The notes under the pieces were generated by a model that did no database searches, was not told where the DNA came from, and worked only from the letters and a program-made list of their open reading frames with translations. Positions 30,257 to 38,448 of a stretch of 43,139 nt of DNA are shown piece by piece. Position 1 is the stretch's first letter; every line of letters begins with the position of its first letter. This DNA is from a virus. The stretch spans positions 1 to 43,139 of the IMG/VR virus record IMGVR_UViG_3300046829_000127. One strand, given 5' to 3'. The translations under genes and the position numbers were made by a program.

Positions 30257-30554
30257 TCACGGCCACGACATCCAGAAGCCAACCGCGCTGCGCGTCGGAC
30301 GCCCCGGCCACCGCATTGCCGTCGACGGCGGCGTCATCACCCTGAGCAAGCAGGACTATCCCGCCGCAGGAGCCCGGGCCGAGGTGAGCGACTTCCGGTC
30401 CGGGCTCGCCGGCCGTAAGCACACCACCGACCTCACCGTCACCCTGCCATCCGGTGAGGTACTGATCTGGCATGAGACGAACACCGGCACATCAGCCCGC
30501 CTCGTGCACAACCAGGCCACGCGGTTCGCCGCCGCGGTGAACAGCGCTCGCTAG
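30228..30554 (+). CDS. Unknown 108-aa protein paired with the RHH gene
   Basis: From ATG 30228. Alpha N-terminus, then beta-rich middle (H-R-I-A-V-D-G-G-V-I-T-L, then D-L-T-V-T-L-P-S-G-E-V-L-I-W-H-E), and an Arg/Asn/Ala-rich helix at the end. It does not resemble RelE, MazF or PIN toxins by eye. It converges on the tail tube gene with 4 bases of overlap. The pair is a candidate moron expressed from a prophage. Confidence 0.6.
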   Translation: MKTLRQTLADHGHDIQKPTALRVGRPGHRIAVDGGVITLSKQDYPAAGARAEVSDFRSGLAGRKHTTDLTVTLPSGEVLIWHETNTGTSARLVHNQATRFAAAVNSAR

Positions 30555-30973
30555 GTGTTCAGGCCGCCCCACCCGGTGTACCGCTGCACGCGGGACGCCG
30601 CGACCCACGCCGACTTGGCGTTGACCGCCGACGCGACCGCGCCGTCCGCGGAGAAGTCCGGCAGCACCGTGCCGAACCAGTACACGTTGGGGTCGAGGGT
30701 GATGTTCGGGTAAAGGTAGAAGTTGCGGGGCAGACCGTCCACGGCCGCGACATACGTCTGGGAGGTCACGTCGTCCATGAACCCGGTGAAGTCCCCGGAC
30801 GCGTCCGGGAGCCCGGAAACGTACACCTTGTTGGAGTCGCCGAACGCGGTGACTTCCTGATGGTCGACGGTCATCGACATCGTCCACGCCGCCATGAAAG
30901 CAACGGGTGATGCGGCCGCGGCCGTGGTCAAACCCAGGTAAACCACACCATTCCTGCCGTGGATTCGCGCCAT
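30551..30973 (-). CDS. Major tail (tube) protein
   Basis: 140 aa. A beta-rich protein with M-A-R-I-H-G-R-N-G-V-V-Y-L-G, D-H-Q-E-V-T-A-F-G-D-S-N-K-V-Y-V and F-T-G-F-M-D-D, patterns of actinophage tube proteins. It sits before the frameshifted chaperone and the tape measure as expected. The glycosyltransferase gene immediately upstream (17-base gap) makes it a candidate for glycosylation. Confidence 0.8.
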   Translation of the reverse strand: MARIHGRNGVVYLGLTTAAAASPVAFMAAWTMSMTVDHQEVTAFGDSNKVYVSGLPDASGDFTGFMDDVTSQTYVAAVDGLPRNFYLYPNITLDPNVYWFGTVLPDFSADGAVASAVNAKSAWVAASRVQRYTGWGGLNT

Positions 30974-30991
30974 TTATCCGTTTCCTTCCGG

Positions 30992-31999
30992 TTACATTCT
31001 GACTGGCTGCCGGTCAAGCAACCGGAGCAGCTTCCGTGCGTTACTGTCGAACGTCCTGTCCGCGACCGCGGCGCGTGCCATCCGCGCCGCCTCGCCGCGC
31101 ATCCCGTCATGGGCCAGCCACCACCGCAGCTTCTCCGACGCATCCCCCGCGTCAGTGAACACGGGGAGCATCGGCAGCAGGTCATCGCCTTCGGGCCGGG
31201 AGTCCCGCAGGTAGAACAGGCCGCAGGCAGCCTGCTCCACCTCACGAGGACCCATCGCCCAGCCGAGGCCCTGGTTCTCGTCCTCGGCTTCGGTGCGGTA
31301 CAGGTTGATGCCGGCCTTAGCGGACCGGTACAGGTCAGCGGTCTGCTCGTTGTCGAAGCACCGGTCGATCTCGTGGACCAGGTACGGATGCAGCGGCGAG
31401 TCTTCCTGCAGCCCCATCCAGTTCCCCGCCAGGATCACGTCGAGCCCGGCGAGGTCCATATCGGCGAAGAATTTCCGCCGCGACGGGAACCCGGTGCCGG
31501 AGAACCCCAGGTCGCATGCCATCTCCGGGACCGGCGGCCCGGGGTGATGCAGGACGGGACGGTAAGCATGCGGCATGTATTCCGACGGGGCGATGGCACG
31601 GTACCGGCCAATGTCGACGGGGTCGTTGACGAGGCACAGGTCGGCGTAGGCAGCCATCTTCAGCTGCATCTCAGTCTGGTACGGGCCTTCGGTGAACAGC
31701 ATGACGATCTTGTGGCCCCGGGATTTCATGACCTCAAGGACGAACGGCGGGGTGAAGAACGCCGACGTGCACAAGATGATGTCGGGCCACCACCGGTAGC
31801 AGGCGCCGAGCAAGCCGTCGGCGGCGAGCTCGACGGCCTGGTCCCGGTCGAGTGCCTTCTTGAACTGGGGATGGCCGTCGTCGGAAACATGCCCGGTTTC
31901 GAGGAACGCCGCGTCATAGAAGGTGAGCCGCCGGTCGAGGTTGTAGGTGACGACTTTTTCCCCGGCGGCGGTGAGGGCTTCGGCCCAGCCGTTGAACAC
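30992..31999 (-). CDS. Glycosyltransferase (CgeB / GT4-like), N-terminus frameshifted
   Basis: 335 aa from GTG 31999. The N-terminal Rossmann half (V-V-T-Y-N-L-D, D-I-I-L-C-T-S-A-F-F) and C-terminal G-P-R-E-V-E-Q-A-A-C-G-L-F-Y with E-G-D-D-L match CgeB-type glycosyltransferases. Sequence upstream of GTG still codes in the same frame for N-F-S-V-A-D-V, expected after H-P-G-P in this family. That missing start, M-R-W-L-L-T-H-P-G-P, is present at 32054-32025 but in another frame, because TTAGCCG (32018-32024) intervenes. The gene may thus be a 5' truncation or an on/off variant. It may modify the tail tube. Confidence 0.8.
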   Translation of the reverse strand: MFNGWAEALTAAGEKVVTYNLDRRLTFYDAAFLETGHVSDDGHPQFKKALDRDQAVELAADGLLGACYRWWPDIILCTSAFFTPPFVLEVMKSRGHKIVMLFTEGPYQTEMQLKMAAYADLCLVNDPVDIGRYRAIAPSEYMPHAYRPVLHHPGPPVPEMACDLGFSGTGFPSRRKFFADMDLAGLDVILAGNWMGLQEDSPLHPYLVHEIDRCFDNEQTADLYRSAKAGINLYRTEAEDENQGLGWAMGPREVEQAACGLFYLRDSRPEGDDLLPMLPVFTDAGDASEKLRWWLAHDGMRGEAARMARAAVADRTFDSNARKLLRLLDRQPVRM

Positions 32000-32054
32000 G
32001 TCAGCGACGGAAAAGTTCGGCTAACGGCCCTGGATGTGTCAGCAGCCAGCGCAT
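32000..32054 (-). pseudogene. Out-of-frame 5' end of the glycosyltransferase gene
   Basis: ATG 32054 begins M-R-W-L-L-T-H-P-G-P (to 32025). A 7-base segment (32018-32024) follows, then N-F-S-V-A-D (32017-32000) leads into the gene at 31999. Removing the 7 bases joins them in frame. It is a frameshift or an error, next to the end of an HNH gene. Confidence 0.6.
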
Positions 32055-32069
32055 TAGGCATCACCCCCT

Positions 32070-32573
32070 TCAGCGGGGGCCTGATGCCGCCTTCCGCTTC
32101 TGATACATGGCGGCGTAGTGCTCTCGCCTGCCGCCCTTTGCGTTTCTGGCAACGTCCCGGGCTCGCACGCATGTCCGGCATTCACGCTTGCCGTTCTTGC
32201 GGACAATCGTGTTATCCGGCGTGAACTTATGTCCTTTGCCGCAGTGATTCTCGCGGACCAGGACGGCGGTCGGATGCATGCCGCGGCGTACGTTCTCGCC
32301 GCGAGTGACGGGTTCCAGGTGCTCGGGGTTGACGCACCCGCGGTTCCGGCACAGATGGTCGATGACCAGTCCGTCCGGGATCGGGCCGACGTAAAGCTCA
32401 TAGGCGATGCGGTGAGCCGTGGTCGGCCGCCACTTGAGATCCACCACGGTACGGATGCTGAACAGCGCGTAGCCATTCTGCTGGAAGTGGGCGCCGCGCC
32501 AGCCCCAGCATTCGCCGGGCGCGCCCTTGATGACCTTGCTCTCGAACCGGTCGCGTACTGATCTCGTGGCCAT
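32070..32573 (-). CDS. HNH endonuclease with C-terminal zinc fingers, probable homing gene
   Basis: 167 aa. C-W-G-W-R-G near 22-27, then V-I-D-H-L-C-R-N-R-G-C-V-N-P-E-H-L-E-P-V near 70-90 is an HNH_3 active site. It has a C-terminal treble-clef-like pair (H-C-G-K-G-H, C-R-T-C). It interrupts the tail operon between the terminator-like gene and the glycosyltransferase, whose 5' end is disrupted, suggesting a mobile insertion. Unlike the endo VII gene it is on the late strand. Confidence 0.85.
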   Translation of the reverse strand: MATRSVRDRFESKVIKGAPGECWGWRGAHFQQNGYALFSIRTVVDLKWRPTTAHRIAYELYVGPIPDGLVIDHLCRNRGCVNPEHLEPVTRGENVRRGMHPTAVLVRENHCGKGHKFTPDNTIVRKNGKRECRTCVRARDVARNAKGGRREHYAAMYQKRKAASGPR

Positions 32574-32599
32574 GACTTAATTATAGGACCAGGGTGCAC

Positions 32600-33013
32600 T
32601 CAGATTCCTATGCTGATGATGAGGTGGCAGCCGAGGTAGTCGATGGCGCCGACGCTGATCGGTCCGTAGCCGGTGGCCTCGATGAGCGCGGCGAAGTCGA
32701 CGGTGCCGCCGAGGCGGGGGTCGGCGGCGAGGGCGGCGAATACGGACTGGGTGCCGGTGGTGGCGAGGAACGGGTCCATGAGCGCCTGCCCGCCAGTGCC
32801 GTCGGCGCGGGCGACGCACAGCGCGGCCCGCAGGCTGACGTTCAGCGCGCCGTCCTGGGTGACGTAGGACAGGAATGTTCCCTGGACGGGCAGAATGATG
32901 GCGGCGGGTACGGTGATCTGCTCGGCGTACTCGCCGTAGGTGTTGAGGCCGGGGATCTTCGCGAGGGTCGCGGCGAGGGCCTGCCGGACAGCGGTGAATG
33001 TCGCCTGGGTCAT
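32600..33013 (-). CDS. Tail terminator / head-tail joining protein
   Basis: 137 aa, ATG overlaps the upstream stop by one base (TGATG). V-R-Q-A-L-A-A-T-L-A-K-I-P-G-L and a beta-rich C-terminal half fit the gpU-like tail terminator fold. Position between the connector gene and tail tube gene supports this. Confidence 0.65.
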   Translation of the reverse strand: MTQATFTAVRQALAATLAKIPGLNTYGEYAEQITVPAAIILPVQGTFLSYVTQDGALNVSLRAALCVARADGTGGQALMDPFLATTGTQSVFAALAADPRLGGTVDFAALIEATGYGPISVGAIDYLGCHLIISIGI

Positions 33014-33891
33014 CAGACGCCGACCCGCTGCCCGGACATGTACCTGGCGAGGAGCGCGGGAACGATCGGGTTGGCCTTGACTCGCATCACCCCGAAATCG
33101 GAGATGCCGGCGACGCCGAACGGGGCGTCTTTAAGCTTGAACAGGTCCGCCGCCGCGATCAGCGACGCCTGCTTCACGGCCAGCGGCACCGACGGCCACC
33201 CGAACACGCCCGTTACCTGAATACGGTCCAGGTGCGACCACATCCACGTGAACGGCAGGAACTTCGTCCCCGTGATCCGCATCCCCGTATAAGGCCGCAG
33301 CTCACCCGTGCTGCCCGTGTTGTAGGGCGTGAGGGCGTAGTCGGTGTTCAGCGTCCACGTTTCCTCGAATGTCCCGTCACCGTCGCGGTCGATCTTCAGG
33401 GTGGTGACCGATACGAGGTCGTCGAGGGACTGTTCCCAGATGGACTGGGGGACGTAGGTGCGGGTGTCGGTGCCGCGCCAGAAGTACCGGCCGCAGATCT
33501 CGTCAACCGAGCGGGACGCGGCCTGGACGGCGAACGTCAGCTCCAGGTCATCCCCGGTGCCGGTGACGCCGAGCCGTGATTTCAGTTCCTCCACCGAGCA
33601 GTAGAACGAGTTGTCGATCGCGGAGACGGTGAACGTGCCCTCGGCGGTGTCCTGCGCCGCCCCGGTACCGGTCCACTTGTACAGCCACAGCCCGGCGATG
33701 GTGCAGGCCACGGTCGCGGAGAACTTCCCGGTCGAGACATGGGTGACCGCCGGGGTGGTGATGGCGCCGGTGGGATCGGTGATGGTCAGGGTGGTGACGG
33801 TCGGGTCGGTGGGGACGCCGAGGACGGAGAACGTGTTGGTGAGCGTGGCGATCTCGTTGGCCGGGTCGGCGAAGAACACGGTGGCGCTCAT
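33013..33891 (-). CDS. Head-tail connector fused to N-terminal Ig-like domain
   Basis: 292 aa. Residues about 1-95 are beta-sandwich-like (T-L-T-I-T-D-P-T-G-A-I-T-T, F-S-A-T-V-A-C-T-I-A-G-L-W). Residues 100-290 resemble the gp6-like connector (C-S-V-E-E-L-K-S-R-L-G-V, A-A-S-R-S-V-D-E-I-C-G-R-Y-F). Connectors of this family are normally about 100-200 aa, so the front is an added domain, possibly exposed at the neck. ATG overlaps the preceding stop. Confidence 0.75.
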   Translation of the reverse strand: MSATVFFADPANEIATLTNTFSVLGVPTDPTVTTLTITDPTGAITTPAVTHVSTGKFSATVACTIAGLWLYKWTGTGAAQDTAEGTFTVSAIDNSFYCSVEELKSRLGVTGTGDDLELTFAVQAASRSVDEICGRYFWRGTDTRTYVPQSIWEQSLDDLVSVTTLKIDRDGDGTFEETWTLNTDYALTPYNTGSTGELRPYTGMRITGTKFLPFTWMWSHLDRIQVTGVFGWPSVPLAVKQASLIAAADLFKLKDAPFGVAGISDFGVMRVKANPIVPALLARYMSGQRVGV

Positions 33892-35702
33892 GCCAGCTCC
33901 TGAATCGTCATGCCGATGCCGGACACCGACGCCGCGTCAGCGGCCGTGTTGGTGCTGACCGCCACATCGAACCAGTAGGAGGTGCCGGTGACGAGCTGGA
34001 TCTGGGCGGTGAATGCCCACGCCGTCTTCCCGCCGATGGACGGCACCTTGATCAGCTGGTCGGCGAGACAGCCGAACCGGGTGCCCGTGTCCGCGGCGCC
34101 GTTGACGGGCGCGGTGCCGGTGCCGAACCGGGGACCGATGTTGAACTGGACGGCGGCGGTCGCGGTCGCGCCGAACCCCGTCACGTTCACCTGGACGAGG
34201 CCCGTCCCGGCCGGGGTGTAGGCGCAGGTCGCGCCGGTTCCCATCATCACCGGGATGTTCACCGACACTGTGGACGCCGGGTCGGCGGGCAGGAACGCCG
34301 CCGGGGCTGCCTTCGCGCCCACGATCTCGCCGTACCACGCAGTCTCTGACGGCAGGTACAGCAGCCGGATCCGGTCCACCGCGCCGTTATTTGCCTTCAG
34401 CGCCGGCGCGGTCCCGCCGGGCCACACCACGTTCCCCGGCCACGACACGGTTCCCTTCGCGCCGCCCGCAGGCTGCGCCAGGAACAGGTCAATCTTCCGT
34501 GCCCGGTCGAGATTGCTGCCGAACGCCGCCGTGTTGACGCCGTTCGCGAGACGGAACGCCTGCAGGTCCCCGGACTTCAGGAAGATCGTCGCCGGGAATG
34601 CGGTGGCCAGCGACCCGAATTCTGTCCACTGTGACCCGCCCTGCACCGTCAGGGCGTCACCTGGAGACATCTTCCCGAGAACATGATCCACGACGCGGCC
34701 GGAGAAGCCGAATAGCGGACCGGGTGCGCTGACTAGATTCGCGCCCTGGAAGCTGATCGTCTCGTCGTTGAACTGCAGGACCCCGGTGCCGGTGAACTGC
34801 GACGTCGAGCTTCCGGCCGCTGACAGGGTGAAATGGCCAGTACCGGACGACCCGTCGCATTCGACGTTGACGTATATCTGGCAGCCGTCGATCCGGGACG
34901 TCCCGGATGCGTTGCCGGGGTCGAGGCTGATCACCGACGCCGTGTTCCCCGCGCCGGCCTTGAAGTTCCCGCGGACCTCGAGGCGGCAGCCCTCGAGCGA
35001 CGCATCGTTCTGGAGCCGGATGCCGTCCTGCCCTGAGCTCGCGTTGATGACGAACTGGTACAGCGAGTAGTCGAAGCTCCCGGTGTCGAACAGCACGTTG
35101 ACCGTGTTGTTCGCGATGTTGATGCCGGTCCACTCGGCTTCCTCGGACCAGTTGACGAGCGTGGTGCCGTTCCTGAACTTCAGCCCCACGGCGGTGGCGC
35201 CGGTGAAGTTCTTGATCTCGATGTCGGCGCAGCGGCCGATGCCGAGGTTCCCCCACGACATGCCGATGGCGGACGCGCCGGCGCCGGTGCCGTCGATAGT
35301 GAACCCGGCGAACCGGCCCCCGAAGCTCAGCGAGCTGGAGAACGACGAGTCGAACACGGCGACAGCCGTCCCGGTGCCGGTGTAGACGAGTTTGGTGGCG
35401 CCGCGGCCCGCGCAGATCATGCCCTGGTTCCGGCCGAACGCCAGCCCCGCACCGGAGATGAGGAACGTGCCGGGCCCGGCGGTGATCTGGCCGCCGCCTG
35501 CGGGCAGCGCGGTGATCGCTGCCAGGAACGCGGCCGTCGAGTCGATGGCGCCAGTGGGGTCCGCACCCCCCGCATAGGTGGCGTTGAGGACCGAGTAGGG
35601 GGCGCCTATGGCGGTGAGGGCGTCGGTGACGCCGTTCATGTCGGCGGCCGGGTTCCCGGTGCCGGGGGCGCGAGTGTCAGGCGGGAGGGTGAACACGGGC
35701 AT
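33888..35702 (-). CDS. Beta-helix fibre/spike protein (pectate lyase-like)
   Basis: 604 aa. An N-terminal G-A-D-P-T-G-A-I-D-S-T-A-A-F segment near 45-58 is the classic start of Pectate_lyase_3 tail spikes, and residues up to about 370 are short repeating beta turns. The rest is a Thr/Gly/Ala-rich beta domain. Such proteins usually bind or degrade host glycans. Its place is odd: between capsid-side genes and the head-tail connector, not at the tail end, so it could be a head or neck fibre. Confidence 0.8.
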   Translation of the reverse strand: MPVFTLPPDTRAPGTGNPAADMNGVTDALTAIGAPYSVLNATYAGGADPTGAIDSTAAFLAAITALPAGGGQITAGPGTFLISGAGLAFGRNQGMICAGRGATKLVYTGTGTAVAVFDSSFSSSLSFGGRFAGFTIDGTGAGASAIGMSWGNLGIGRCADIEIKNFTGATAVGLKFRNGTTLVNWSEEAEWTGINIANNTVNVLFDTGSFDYSLYQFVINASSGQDGIRLQNDASLEGCRLEVRGNFKAGAGNTASVISLDPGNASGTSRIDGCQIYVNVECDGSSGTGHFTLSAAGSSTSQFTGTGVLQFNDETISFQGANLVSAPGPLFGFSGRVVDHVLGKMSPGDALTVQGGSQWTEFGSLATAFPATIFLKSGDLQAFRLANGVNTAAFGSNLDRARKIDLFLAQPAGGAKGTVSWPGNVVWPGGTAPALKANNGAVDRIRLLYLPSETAWYGEIVGAKAAPAAFLPADPASTVSVNIPVMMGTGATCAYTPAGTGLVQVNVTGFGATATAAVQFNIGPRFGTGTAPVNGAADTGTRFGCLADQLIKVPSIGGKTAWAFTAQIQLVTGTSYWFDVAVSTNTAADAASVSGIGMTIQELA

Positions 35703-35716
35703 GGCCGGTGCTGCTC

Positions 35717-37210
35717 CTATCCGTCGCTGACTGCCGGCGCCGACGCGGCCGCCATGGTGACCGCCGGGGACGAGGTGCTGCCTGCCGTGACTGCCGAGGT
35801 CGGCTGTACCTGGCTGGCGGGGTAGGTGCTGCCGTAGGTGGCGCTGTAGACGCTGGCCCAGGTGACCGAGGTGACGGCGGCGGCGACTGCCAGCCCGGTG
35901 ACGGCGGGCGCTGACGTATTCCCGGCGGTGACAGCCGGGGTGCTGCGGGCCGGGTGAAGTCCGCCTCCTGCGGCGGCCTGCAGTGCGGCCGCCAGGGCTG
36001 CAGCGGCCTGGGTGTTCGCGGTGGCGGCCAGGAACGGCGCCGTGGCGGCCGCCAGTCCGGTTGCCACGCCCGCGGTGACGGCAGCGGCAGCGGCCGGCAT
36101 ATTCGCGGTTGCAGTACCGGCCGCGGCGGCGGCCGGGGCGCTGGCGCTCCCTGACGTCGAAACGGCTGGCTGGCTGGCTGTGCCGGCGGCGGCGGCGGCG
36201 GCGGCGCTGACGGTGACGGCGGCCTGCGGCGCGGCCGCCGTACCGGAAGCCGCGGGGACGGCGGGGGCGGCGGCGTGTGCTGTCGCCGGCGCCCCAGCGG
36301 CTCCCGCGGAGCCGGCGATGCCCGCATGGATCTGAGAGGCGGCCGCGGCCGCTGCGGCGGCCGTCACAGCGGCCGCTGCGGCGGCTGTGACAGCACCGGC
36401 AGCCGACGGCTGTGATGCGGCCGTCGTTCCTGCGGCCACCCCGGCGGCCGCCGTAACGGCGGGAACGGGAGGCAGCGCCGTCCCCGCGGCGGCGGCGACC
36501 CCGGCGGGAGCGTTCGTGCCCCCGGACGTCGTCGTGACCGAAGCCTGCGGGGCTGCGGCCGTGGCCGCGGCCGCAGCCACCTGGGCCGATGGCGCCGGGG
36601 TCGCCGCGGGTGCCGCCCCGGCCGCCGGCGCCACGCCGGCGGTCACCGTGACACGCGGCACCAGCGTCTCGGTGAACGTGACGTAGCAGTCACCGGACGC
36701 CGCAGCCGTCGGGCCGTCGATGAAGTTCTGGACGGTCCCCGCGGCCATCGTCCCGACATTGCGGAGCTTCAGCGTGACCTTGACCCGGTCACCGGTCGCC
36801 AGCGTCGTTGACGTCGGGGTGTAGGTTCCGTTCTTCGCCGCCTCCGACACCGACGAGTACTCAGTGATGGTACTGGGCACGGTGACGTCATTGAGGATGG
36901 CGCTGATCACGGCGCCCGTGCCGTCCGTACGCTCGACGAGTATCCCGCCGCCGGCGTTATCCGCTGACGCCGACTCCAGGCCCCGCAGGTTCACGGTGAC
37001 CGTGCTGGAAATGGTGACCGCTTCCAGCGGCGTCGAGAACCAGGTCAGCGCCTGACCGCCGGCCGTGTCGGTGACCTGGATATTCGTCCCCGAAGCCGTC
37101 GAGTTCGTGACCTTCGAAACCGCTGCGGCGCCGCGGGCCGGTGCCAGCGCCTTCTGCCCGGCGCCTCCCAGATCGGATGCCGTATTCCGCAGGAAAAGCT
37201 GAGTGCTCAC
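35717..37210 (-). CDS. Ala-rich low-complexity structural protein
   Basis: 497 aa. Residues 1-190 look like a folded beta domain (V-T-N-S-T-A-S-G-T-N-I-Q-V-T-D-T-A-G-G). Residues 190-490 are very rich in Ala, Thr, Val, Pro and Ser with imperfect repeats of the A-V-T-A-G type. Such tails suit fibre shafts or mucin-like O-glycosylated stretches. Nearby glycosyltransferases make glycosylation of its many Thr/Ser residues plausible. The DNA is extremely GC-rich and could tend to rearrange. Confidence 0.7.
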   Translation of the reverse strand: MSTQLFLRNTASDLGGAGQKALAPARGAAAVSKVTNSTASGTNIQVTDTAGGQALTWFSTPLEAVTISSTVTVNLRGLESASADNAGGGILVERTDGTGAVISAILNDVTVPSTITEYSSVSEAAKNGTYTPTSTTLATGDRVKVTLKLRNVGTMAAGTVQNFIDGPTAAASGDCYVTFTETLVPRVTVTAGVAPAAGAAPAATPAPSAQVAAAAATAAAPQASVTTTSGGTNAPAGVAAAAGTALPPVPAVTAAAGVAAGTTAASQPSAAGAVTAAAAAAVTAAAAAAAASQIHAGIAGSAGAAGAPATAHAAAPAVPAASGTAAAPQAAVTVSAAAAAAAGTASQPAVSTSGSASAPAAAAAGTATANMPAAAAAVTAGVATGLAAATAPFLAATANTQAAAALAAALQAAAGGGLHPARSTPAVTAGNTSAPAVTGLAVAAAVTSVTWASVYSATYGSTYPASQVQPTSAVTAGSTSSPAVTMAAASAPAVSDG

Positions 37211-37236
37211 GGATCAGCCCCTCCATGAGCCGCCGG

Positions 37237-37773
37237 TCAGTTCGTGAACTTGAAGACCCCCGTCGCATCCCAGATGATGGTGAATGTCCCGGCGGTCACG
37301 GACTGGGTGCCGCCGAAGTAGTTGAAGCACAAACCTTGCTTGGCGACGGTGCCGGCGGTGATCGTGGCGTCATACACCAGGCACCCGAACGTCGCGGTGA
37401 TCGTCACGGTCCCGCCGCCCGCCAGGTCCGCGGCGTCGAACGAGATTCCCGACGGGGTGGTCTGCGACCCGGCGGTCAGGACCGTGAACGTCTTCGACCC
37501 GAGCGCCCGGCCCCCGGCGACCCAGTTCGTGACGTCGGTGACCTCGTTGCCGGTCGTCCACGTCCCCGTGTTGTAGCCCGTCGAGCCGACCGCCGCGGAC
37601 GCATCCGGGGAGACGGTGTTGTTGAACAGGGCCACGTTGACCGCGTCCGCGGACAGCCCGTTCGCGCCGTACGTGGTGGGTTCCGTGGTGGACCATGCTG
37701 ACGCGGTCAGCGGATTCAGGATCGCCTGCGCAAAAATACGGGAAGTGGGGGAACTGTCAGTCCAGCCGGCCAT
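37237..37773 (-). CDS. Virion structural protein
   Basis: 178 aa. Beta-rich: N-V-A-L-F-N-N-T-V-S-P-D and G-N-E-V-T-D-V-T-N-W-V-A-G-G-R are motifs I associate with capsid- or tail-associated proteins of actinophages. Starts 1 base after the preceding stop. Role not known precisely. Confidence 0.65.
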   Translation of the reverse strand: MAGWTDSSPTSRIFAQAILNPLTASAWSTTEPTTYGANGLSADAVNVALFNNTVSPDASAAVGSTGYNTGTWTTGNEVTDVTNWVAGGRALGSKTFTVLTAGSQTTPSGISFDAADLAGGGTVTITATFGCLVYDATITAGTVAKQGLCFNYFGGTQSVTAGTFTIIWDATGVFKFTN

Positions 37774-37774
37774 G

Positions 37775-38092
37775 TCAGATCCCTCCGTGCAGGGCCGCCA
37801 CGCCGGCGAACACCGCGATATCGCTGCTGCCGTCCGCGCGGACGGTGGTCACGTTCATGTAAGGCTTCCCGTCATCACCGGTCCGCTGCACGTCACCGGC
37901 GAGGTAATCACCGCGTTCGGTGGCGATCACCTTGCAGTCCGTCCCCGCGGCCACCAGCGGCGCCGTCAGGCCGTGGAGCCCCGGGCAGTCATGCATGCGG
38001 GCCGCGGCCGCGGGGATCGGCCGTGTGCGCTCCGTCCGCGCGCAGTTCGGGCACGCCCAGTCCGTCCACGCGTCGAGCAGCGGGATGTTCAT
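37775..38092 (-). CDS. Zinc-binding structural or assembly protein
   Basis: 105 aa from ATG 38092, overlapping the previous stop. An N-terminal C-P-N-C-A-R-T then M-H-D-C-P-G-L-H suggest a zinc knuckle. The C-terminal half is beta-rich. Common position among head-joining genes; function unknown. Confidence 0.6.
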   Translation of the reverse strand: MNIPLLDAWTDWACPNCARTERTRPIPAAAARMHDCPGLHGLTAPLVAAGTDCKVIATERGDYLAGDVQRTGDDGKPYMNVTTVRADGSSDIAVFAGVAALHGGI

Positions 38093-38430
38093 CCTTCCGG
38101 CGCGCCCTGGCCGCGGTCCTTCACCCACGCGATCAGGTCAGCTTTCGTCGAACCTTCCGCGCCGGCGCGGTCCGCGCCCAGGCTCACCGCATGCTCCACC
38201 CACGCGGCTTTCGGCGAGTTCACGATCGGCGCGCCGCGTGTCTCCACCGCGGCGTCAGCGGCAGGGACCGGGGTGTCGTGGGTGTCGCCGTCAGCGGCGG
38301 GGACCGCCAGCCCGTGCTCGCACAGCGCTATCGCCTCATCGTCGGGGACGTCGATCTCGCTGCCCGCCGGGGGCCAGTCCTGGCCGTCCCACCGGGGACC
38401 GCTGCGGTCGTGAAGCATCCTGATACGCAA
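38089..38430 (-). CDS. Head-associated protein with SAP-like C-terminus
   Basis: 113 aa. The start M-R-I-R-M-L-H-D-R-S-G-P-R-W-D-G-Q-D-W-P-P is seen at the beginning of small proteins after the actinophage capsid gene. The C-terminal S-T-K-A-D-L-I-A-W-V-K-D-R resembles a SAP or Rho-N helix pair. Probably a head-tail joining or DNA-contacting protein. Confidence 0.6.
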   Translation of the reverse strand: MRIRMLHDRSGPRWDGQDWPPAGSEIDVPDDEAIALCEHGLAVPAADGDTHDTPVPAADAAVETRGAPIVNSPKAAWVEHAVSLGADRAGAEGSTKADLIAWVKDRGQGAPEG

Positions 38431-38448
38431 TGTGGTCTCCTAGACGCC

